A stretch of DNA of 46,615 bases, taken from Actinomycetota bacterium. Its GTDB lineage: Bacteria > Actinomycetota > Acidimicrobiia > Acidimicrobiales > Ilumatobacteraceae. Below, piece after piece: positions 40,535 to 46,615 of this stretch. The first letter of the stretch is position 1. Every line of letters begins with the position of its first letter. The position numbers and the translations under genes were made by a program. Below the pieces are notes generated by a model. The model had not been told where the DNA came from and ran no database searches. It saw only the letters and a program-made list of their open reading frames with translations. The DNA lies in the NCBI GenBank assembly GCA_016213625.1, contig JACQZZ010000076.1, forward strand, positions 1 to 46,615, in the 5' to 3' direction.

Positions 40535-42063
40535 CTCACCTTCACGCGGATGGCGTGCCAACCGGTGGCGCCGTCGGGGGCGACGGGGGCTCGGTCCTCG
40601 GTCTGGGTGGCACCGGTCTTGTCGGTGGCCCGCACGGTGATCCTGTGCTCGCCGGCCGGAGCATCCCAGTCGAGCACCCACTGGCGCCACGCGTCGTCGC
40701 TGACGTCGGTGGCCAGTCGAGCCTGCTGCCACTCGCCGTCGTCCACCCGCACCTCGACGGAGAGGATGCCGGTGTGCTGTGCCCATGCGACGCCGGCGAT
40801 CTTCTGCGGCCCTGCAGCCACCTTCGCGTTGGCACGCGGCACGTCGATGCGCGACTGGGTCTTGATCGGGCCGAGTCGGCTCCAGCCACGGGGCACCCAG
40901 TAGCCCTGACGATCCCACGTGGTGAGTTCGATCTTCTCCAGCCACTTCGTGGCGCTGACGTAGCCGTACAGGCCCGGCACCACGAGTCGCACCGGATAGC
41001 CATGCTCCAGGGGCAGGGTGCTGCCGTTCATACCCACCACCAACATCGCGTCGCGCCCGTCGAGTGCGGCCTCGACCGGGAACCCACAGGTCCATCCATC
41101 GAGGCTGGTGCTGAACACCTGCTCGGCGCCGGGTTGCACGCCGGCTCGGTCGAGCACGTCGCGCAGCATCACGCCCTGCCAGACCGCGTTGCCCACGTAC
41201 TCGCCGCCCACCTCGTTCGACACGCAACAGAGAGTGACCACGCGTTCCTCCTGCGGCATCGCCAGCAGTTCGTCGTACGAGAACGACAGCGGGGTGTCGA
41301 CCATGCCCTTGATGTCGACCCGCCACTTCTTCAGATCCACACGAGGGAACGAGAGCGCTGTGTCGATGCGGTAGAAGTCGCCCGTGGGCGTGATGAACGG
41401 AATCGACGGGTCGACCGTCGCGCCAGAGGGGATCTCGTTCACCAGGCCGGTGGGCGACGCACTGGGCAGGGGAGCGGCCGCCGCCTCGCGCAGGTCGTCG
41501 ACCCGCTTGCCTTCGAGCGCGGTGGCCACGCCGGCGGCTGCAGCAGCAGCGACAGCCGTGGCACCACCGGTGACGAGGAAGCGACGCCGATCCCACCCGA
41601 GCGGCACCTGCGAGGGGCCGGGCACCTCGATCGGTCGCGGCCGCAGTGCACGCTGCAACACCCACCCGCCGACGAGTGCACCGAGCACGCTGGGCACCGC
41701 AGCACCCACCGACTCGCCGGGTCGGTGCGCCGCAGCCAACGCCCCGATGAGACCGAACACGCCGAAGCCCGTCCAGCCGATCCATGCTCGACGGCGCGCC
41801 GCCATGCCGAGCGCCGCAGCGGCCACGGCGAGCAGGGTGATGATGCCGATGCGCAGCGCCAGCTTGTCGTCGGTGCCGAACCAGCGGATGGCCAGTTCCT
41901 TCAGCCACAGCGGCGCGCGGTCGATCACCTCGCTGCCCACTGCGTCGATGGGCGACACGACGTCGGTGATCGCCGCGACCAGCATGCCAACGCCGACGGC
42001 GAGCGCGCCCGACACCAGGCCGGCAGCGGCGCCCTCGAGGCGGGAGGGCGCGTCAGTGGTCAT
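40531..42063 (-). CDS. Membrane sulfite-oxidase-like molybdopterin oxidoreductase with internal Tat motif
   Basis: 510 residues. Four hydrophobic helices (about 14-34, 70-88, 93-112, 118-138) are followed by WDRRRFLVTGG at 158-168 and a fifth, weakly hydrophobic helix to about 182. That is a twin-arginine-type signal inside the protein. The exported part has the sulfite-oxidase molybdopterin domain with the molybdenum-ligand cysteine Cys280 (TLCCVSNEVGG) and a C-terminal dimerisation domain (VRVDDGEWQQARL). A dual Sec/Tat route is known for some actinobacterial proteins of this kind. Electron acceptor and substrate unknown. Confidence 0.88.
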   Translation of the reverse strand: MTTDAPSRLEGAAAGLVSGALAVGVGMLVAAITDVVSPIDAVGSEVIDRAPLWLKELAIRWFGTDDKLALRIGIITLLAVAAAALGMAARRRAWIGWTGFGVFGLIGALAAAHRPGESVGAAVPSVLGALVGGWVLQRALRPRPIEVPGPSQVPLGWDRRRFLVTGGATAVAAAAAAGVATALEGKRVDDLREAAAAPLPSASPTGLVNEIPSGATVDPSIPFITPTGDFYRIDTALSFPRVDLKKWRVDIKGMVDTPLSFSYDELLAMPQEERVVTLCCVSNEVGGEYVGNAVWQGVMLRDVLDRAGVQPGAEQVFSTSLDGWTCGFPVEAALDGRDAMLVVGMNGSTLPLEHGYPVRLVVPGLYGYVSATKWLEKIELTTWDRQGYWVPRGWSRLGPIKTQSRIDVPRANAKVAAGPQKIAGVAWAQHTGILSVEVRVDDGEWQQARLATDVSDDAWRQWVLDWDAPAGEHRITVRATDKTGATQTEDRAPVAPDGATGWHAIRVKVS

Positions 42064-42114
42064 GGACGTGGTTCGGAGCCGACCGTGTGACGGATCGGTC
42101 CGAGCGCCATGGGG

Positions 42115-43383
<1,269 letters not shown>

Positions 43384-43413
43384 GTTCTTCCCTTCGACGA
43401 CACGTTGCGTAGC

Positions 43414-43444
43414 TCGGGGCTGTTCTCCCCGAATGCTGAGACTA
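43414..43444 (-). promoter_or_regulatory. Candidate gltA promoter and leader hairpin
   Basis: On the minus strand TAGTCT (43439-43444) resembles a -10 box, and TCGGGG...CCCCGA (43414-43432) can form a 6-bp stem in the leader before the ribosome site. Confidence 0.35.
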
Positions 43445-43479
43445 GCGGCGACCAGTGGCGGAGGCGCAGGTCAGCGGCA

Positions 43480-43512
43480 GGTCAGAGCGGGGTGTTGTCG
43501 TGAGGGCGTGCC
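43480..43512. repeat. 33-bp direct repeat, copy 1 (left flank of islet)
   Basis: GGTCAGAGCGGGGTGTTGTC plus 13 further identical bases match 44414-44446 exactly. The copy is an isolated duplicate of the last codons and stop of the carboxyltransferase gene. Confidence 0.95.
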
Positions 43513-43582
43513 GTGAGACGGTGCATCGCAGTCACCGTCACCCGGTGCTCACGACGCACCGACGAAAGCGGTGTGGCCGTGG

Positions 43583-43588
43583 GAGAAT
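43583..43588 (+). promoter_or_regulatory. Candidate -10-like box (GAGAAT) for the islet gene
   Basis: GAGAAT is followed by 6 bases and GTG 43595. Confidence 0.3.
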
Positions 43589-43594
43589 GGGCGC

Positions 43595-44068
43595 GTGAGC
43601 AGATCGGGCTGGTTCGTGTACTCGTCGTCCGGCCCGATGAGCCTTCGTCGCGCGACCCCGACCGCTCACATCGCGCGATGGCTCCGAACGGGCGGCTTTC
43701 GTCAGATCGACCTCAACATTGCAGGCTGGACTGCCGTGCTCGCCCCTGGTGCTGCGGTCGGGCTTGTCAGCGGCATCCTCCTCGATCAGGTTCTCCTCAT
43801 CGCCGTACCGGCCGGACTGGTGTGCTCCTGGCTCGTTGCAGTGTCGATCGACCGGTGGCGTTGGAGCAGAAGTGAGTGCGGATACGACATCAGCGACCTG
43901 AGTCCTCAAGCGACGGACGATCTCACAGCCCGACTGACCAGCGATGGCATCCGGTTTCGTGTCGCAGTCGAAACGTTCGAACAGAACCAGCCCTGTCGGA
44001 TCCTCCACGCCCAGATGCGCGGTCGGCGGCACATCGAAACGTGCATCGACGACATCCGAGCGATGTAG
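43595..44068 (+). CDS. Small membrane protein of unknown function inside the repeat-flanked islet
   Basis: 157 residues, not recognised. Two hydrophobic helices (about 43-62 and 65-84; WTAVLAPGAAVGLVSGILL, VLLIAVPAGLVCSWLVAVSI) form a hairpin, and both tails are probably cytoplasmic. The C-terminal ~65 residues are soluble (CGYDISDLSPQATDDLTARL, CRILHAQMRGRRHIETCIDD). Codon use appears less GC-biased than in neighbours. GTG 43571 is an alternative start. It lies on the opposite strand to both flanking genes and between the two 33-bp repeats, so it is probably the insert's cargo. Confidence 0.65.
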   Translation: MSRSGWFVYSSSGPMSLRRATPTAHIARWLRTGGFRQIDLNIAGWTAVLAPGAAVGLVSGILLDQVLLIAVPAGLVCSWLVAVSIDRWRWSRSECGYDISDLSPQATDDLTARLTSDGIRFRVAVETFEQNQPCRILHAQMRGRRHIETCIDDIRAM

Positions 44069-44413
44069 TCAGCACCGGTCTCGAACCGCCCTTCCCGAAG
44101 CCGGGGCTGCGTCAACCTCGATGGGCGATTGCGAAAACAGAGAGACGACATCCCAGACGCCTCGCCCGCCGTCGCCCGGAACTACTGCCGCTATGGCGTG
44201 CTGGACAAACGCGGCCACTTCGGGCAAAGTGCGCTCCCCTTCCGCCCGAACTCGTCACGCGCCGATCAGCGTCCGCCGTGATCGAGCCGCGACAGGTTGA
44301 GCAGATCAAGCTTCTGGGTGCTTTCATGCCACCCCGGGGTCGCGTGGATGCACCCAGACCAAGTCACGCAGAGCTGCCGATCTGTGCGGTCGTCGACGGA
44401 ATGTCGCCGACGT
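44069..44413. other. 345-base stretch with no gene recognised
   Basis: The right half of the islet. Neither strand shows an ORF with a ribosome site or family motif; the open frames here read as shadows. Base composition looks less GC-rich than the surroundings. It could be decayed sequence brought in with the insert. No tRNA, terminal inverted repeat or integrase remnant was seen. Confidence 0.5.
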
Positions 44414-44446
44414 GGTCAGAGCGGGGTGTTGTCGTGAGGGCGTGCC
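44414..44446. repeat. 33-bp direct repeat, copy 2 (3' end of carboxyltransferase gene)
   Basis: Identical to 43480-43512. Here it supplies the last nine codons (ARPHDNTPL), the stop and a few flanking bases of the carboxyltransferase gene. Confidence 0.95.
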
Positions 44447-45759
44447 TGCAGCGTCTCGCGCTTGTCGAGCAGGGCGATGAGGGCCTCGCCGATGATGGTG
44501 CGCGTCTCGGCCGGATCGATGACCGCGTCGACGTAGCCGCGTTCGGCAGCGACATACGGGTTCAGCAGGCGCTCGGCGTAGTCGGCCTCGAACGCCGCTC
44601 GCTCCTCGGGGGTGGCGCGCCGTTGCAGGATGGCCGCCGCCTGCCCGGCGCCCATCACCGCGAGCTCGGCCCACGGCCACGCGAGGCACAGGTCGTTGCC
44701 CATCTTCTTCGAATCCATCACGATGTACGCGCCGCCGTAGCTCTTGCGCAGGATGACGCAGATGCGCGGCACGCTGGCACGCCCGTAGGCGAACACGAGC
44801 TGCGCGCCATGCCGGATCATGCCCCGCCACTCGAGGTCCTTGCCCGGATAGAAGCCGGGCGTGTCGACCAGGGTGATGATGGGCAGGTTGAACGCGTCGC
44901 AGCAGGCGACGAATCGCGCTGCCTTCTGCGAGGCCGGGATGTCGAGCGTGCCCGCCAGCGCGAGCGGCTGGTTGGCGACGATGCCCACCGGCATGCCGCC
45001 GATGGTGGTGAGTGCGGTGACCACGTTGCTGGCCCAACGCGGGCGTAGCTCCAGCAGTTCGCCGTCGTCGGCCAGTGCACGGATGACGGCCCGCACGTCG
45101 TAGCTGCCCGTGGACGACGGCGGGATGATGGCCCCGGCCTCGGGCACGGAACGCTGGATGTCGTCGTCGGTCTCCCAGCGCGGGGCTTCCTGGTCGTTGT
45201 GCTGTGGGAAGTAGGAGAGCAGCTGCGCCGCGGCATCGATGGCCGCAGGCAGGTCGGTGGCCACGAGCGTGGCGGCACCGGTGTAGCGGGCGTGGCTCGC
45301 CGCGCCACCCAACTCGTCGTTGTCGATGACGACGCCCGTGAACTCGGCCACCATGGTGGGCCCGCTGACGAATGCGTACGCCTCGTCGGTCATCACCACG
45401 TGATCGGCGATGCCGAGCAGCAGGGCGGGACCCGACACGGCGGGACCGTCGACGATGAACACCGTGGGCACCACGCCGGAGCAATCGGCGAGCGCCTTGG
45501 CCGCACGTCCCCAGCCGTGCAGCGCGGCGAAGCCCTCCACGATGTCGGCACCGCTCGAGCGCATGATGCACACCAGCGGGATGTGAGCGTGGAGCGCGGT
45601 GACGGCGGCCAGTTCCAGCATCGACGACGAGTCGCTGGACAGGGCGCCCTTGCGATCGGAGGCATCGACCTCCACCCACACCACGTCGCGGCCGTGGAAC
45701 TCGCGGACGTCGGACCGGATGGAACCCGGCACCATGTGTTGCAGCGCGACGTTGGCCAT
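44416..45759 (-). CDS. Acyl-CoA carboxylase carboxyltransferase subunit (AccD/PccB type), short form
   Basis: 447 residues, shorter than the usual 510-540. The N-terminal ~70 residues of PccB-like proteins (the segment with R-x-R-x-x-x-LLDxGSF) are absent. The carboxyl-transferase core is clear: SSGADIVEGFAALHGWG, FIVDGPAVSGPALLLGIADH, LVDTPGFYPGKDLEWRGMI, and LRKSYGGAYIVMDSKKMG. It moves CO2 from carboxybiotin to an acyl-CoA. No biotin-carboxylase gene is in the window, so its partner is elsewhere. ATG 45759 lies 8 bases after TAGTCT; the longer open frame upstream overlaps the LysR gene and was rejected. Confidence 0.87.
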   Translation of the reverse strand: MANVALQHMVPGSIRSDVREFHGRDVVWVEVDASDRKGALSSDSSSMLELAAVTALHAHIPLVCIMRSSGADIVEGFAALHGWGRAAKALADCSGVVPTVFIVDGPAVSGPALLLGIADHVVMTDEAYAFVSGPTMVAEFTGVVIDNDELGGAASHARYTGAATLVATDLPAAIDAAAQLLSYFPQHNDQEAPRWETDDDIQRSVPEAGAIIPPSSTGSYDVRAVIRALADDGELLELRPRWASNVVTALTTIGGMPVGIVANQPLALAGTLDIPASQKAARFVACCDAFNLPIITLVDTPGFYPGKDLEWRGMIRHGAQLVFAYGRASVPRICVILRKSYGGAYIVMDSKKMGNDLCLAWPWAELAVMGAGQAAAILQRRATPEERAAFEADYAERLLNPYVAAERGYVDAVIDPAETRTIIGEALIALLDKRETLQARPHDNTPL

Positions 45760-45767
45760 TGGGGGAG

Positions 45768-45773
45768 AGACTA
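45768..45773 (-). promoter_or_regulatory. Candidate -10 box (TAGTCT) for the leaderless carboxyltransferase gene
   Basis: On the minus strand TAGTCT, whose TAG is also the LysR stop, is followed by 8 bases and ATG 45759. Confidence 0.4.
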
Positions 45774-46615
45774 GACAGACCGGCCGAGAGGGAACGCCTC
45801 TGGGCCGACGTACACGCCTGGTTGCTTGGCGCCCTGTGTCGCGACCACCTCGCGGAGGACGCCCAGCAGGGCGCGGGTGGGGGAGCCCGGAGTGGGGCGG
45901 CGTCGCTGCACCCAGCCGACCACGCGGCGGGGGAGTTCGGGGATGGTGACCCGCTTGAAGTCGCCGCGCAGCCAGCGCGGCACGGAGGTGGCGGGCACGA
46001 TGGCCCCGCCGAACCCCTCGAACGCGAGCGAGGTGAGGAGGCGCACGCCGTCGATCTCGACCTGGGCGATGAGCTCGATGCCCACCCCGTTGGCTGCCTT
46101 GTCGATGACCCGGCGCAGGGCCGTGCCGGTGGGCGGCAGCATCAGCGGCTCGCCGGCGAGGGCGGCGAGGGGGAGCGAGTCGTGCACGGAGAGGTGGTGC
46201 TTGGTGTGCACCAGCAGCACGAGGTCCTCGGCGAACAGCGGCTCGACCGTCACTTCCGGGTCGTCGACCGGGAGGTGCACGATGGCTGCATCGATCTGCT
46301 GGGCGACGAGGCGGGGGATGAGGTTGGTGGTGTTGCCTTCGTGCACCGTGACGTGCACGCCGGGGTGCTGGCGGGTGAGCTGGCTGAGCATGGTGGGCAG
46401 CAGCCACCGGGCGGTGGTGCCCAGCACGCCCAATCGGGAATCGCCGCGCACTTCGTCACCGCGCGACGCCATCTCGGCGGTGATGTCGTCGAGTTCATGG
46501 AGCACTCGGCGAGCCTTCTCGACCCCGTTGACGCCGTCGTCGGTGAGCCCGCCACGCTGACGATCCACGTGAACCACACCCAGCTCACGTTCGAGGCGAG
46601 CTTTGTGCCCGCTGA
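45771..46615 (-). CDS. LysR-family transcriptional regulator, 5' end beyond the window
   Basis: About 281 residues are visible. The frame stays open to the window edge and reads SGHKARLERELGVVHVDRQ then GGLTDDG, the recognition helix and wing of a LysR helix-turn-helix, so the GTG at 46577 is not the true start. A linker helix (ARRVLHELDDITAEM) leads to the substrate-binding domain: LGVLGTTARWLLPTMLSQLT, GNTTNLIPRLVAQQIDAAIV, and FEGFGGAIVPAT. The effector is unknown. It lies 11 bases upstream of the carboxyltransferase gene on the same strand and may regulate or be co-transcribed with it. Confidence 0.88.
   Translation of the reverse strand, partial: SGHKARLERELGVVHVDRQRGGLTDDGVNGVEKARRVLHELDDITAEMASRGDEVRGDSRLGVLGTTARWLLPTMLSQLTRQHPGVHVTVHEGNTTNLIPRLVAQQIDAAIVHLPVDDPEVTVEPLFAEDLVLLVHTKHHLSVHDSLPLAALAGEPLMLPPTGTALRRVIDKAANGVGIELIAQVEIDGVRLLTSLAFEGFGGAIVPATSVPRWLRGDFKRVTIPELPRRVVGWVQRRRPTPGSPTRALLGVLREVVATQGAKQPGVYVGPEAFPLGRSV

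Noticed and set aside
44066..44100. GGTTCGAGACC on the minus strand, tRNA-like
   Set aside because: The T stem has a mismatch and no other tRNA arms exist; it overlaps the end of the islet gene.
43480..44446. Integron cassette with attC sites
   Set aside because: The flanking repeats do not contain attC core sites, no imperfect inverted repeats typical of attC were seen and there is no integrase.
44416..46407. 663-codon version of the carboxyltransferase gene
   Set aside because: The extra N-terminal 216 codons are Pro/Arg/His-rich antisense-style sequence overlapping the LysR gene in another frame.

Overview
The window is a very GC-rich bacterial chromosome segment carrying the division and cell-wall cluster of an actinobacterium. 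Its gene content points to the class Acidimicrobiia (Ilumatobacter/Acidimicrobium-like). The signs are a mycothiol ligase (MshC), an F420-NADP reductase, a bacterial proteasome activator (Bpa), an InhA-like FabI, SepF plus DivIVA/Wag31, an ultrashort-stem ileS T-box of the actinobacterial type, and many start codons sitting 6-9 bases after a TANNNT box (leaderless genes). The lineage call is inference; no marker was searched.

Layout. Positions 1-9216 (+) hold a tightly overlapped dcw operon: ftsW (3' end only), murG, murC, murB, ftsQ, ftsZ, pgeF, yggS, sepF, divIVA. Positions 9217-15227 (+) hold the ileS T-box, ileS, a DUF167 gene, a DksA-like protein with a lysine/alanine-rich tail, lspA and rluD. 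An Rrf2 regulator (-) and a phosphodiesterase-like gene (+) diverge at about 15.8 kb, followed by bpa and dnaE (+, to 21134). Positions 21249-25960 (+) carry an unrecognised gene, a nitroreductase, a Vps62-like membrane protein and a DUF35/thiolase pair. Positions 25998-29350 (-) carry fabI, a DUF255 thioredoxin-like gene and a lipoprotein. Positions 29412-34069 (+) carry npdG, mshC, plsC and thrS. From 34077 to 38451 there is a divergent histidine-kinase pair and a RIO-type kinase preceded by a 15-codon upstream ORF. Positions 38547-40534 (+) carry HIT, GNAT and quinone oxidoreductase genes. From 40531 to the end the minus strand carries a sulfite-oxidase-like membrane molybdoenzyme, citrate synthase, a carboxyltransferase and a 5'-truncated LysR regulator. 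The citrate synthase and carboxyltransferase genes are separated by a ~0.9 kb insert flanked by perfect 33-bp direct repeats.

How it works together. The first 15 kb couples peptidoglycan precursor synthesis (MurG/C/B), the Z-ring and its partners (FtsW, FtsQ, FtsZ, SepF, DivIVA), isoleucyl-tRNA charging under T-box control, and lipoprotein maturation. Most genes overlap by ATGA or lie within a few tens of bases, so co-transcription is likely. The rest is mainly housekeeping (DnaE, ThrS, FabI, GltA) mixed with redox, thiol and signalling genes.

The least ordinary items are the repeat-flanked islet at 43.5-44.4 kb, the small upstream ORF with the best Shine-Dalgarno in the window at 38.4 kb, the divergent kinase pair whose second member lacks ATP-binding motifs, the cysteine-free DksA-like protein, and the recurrent leaderless start architecture.
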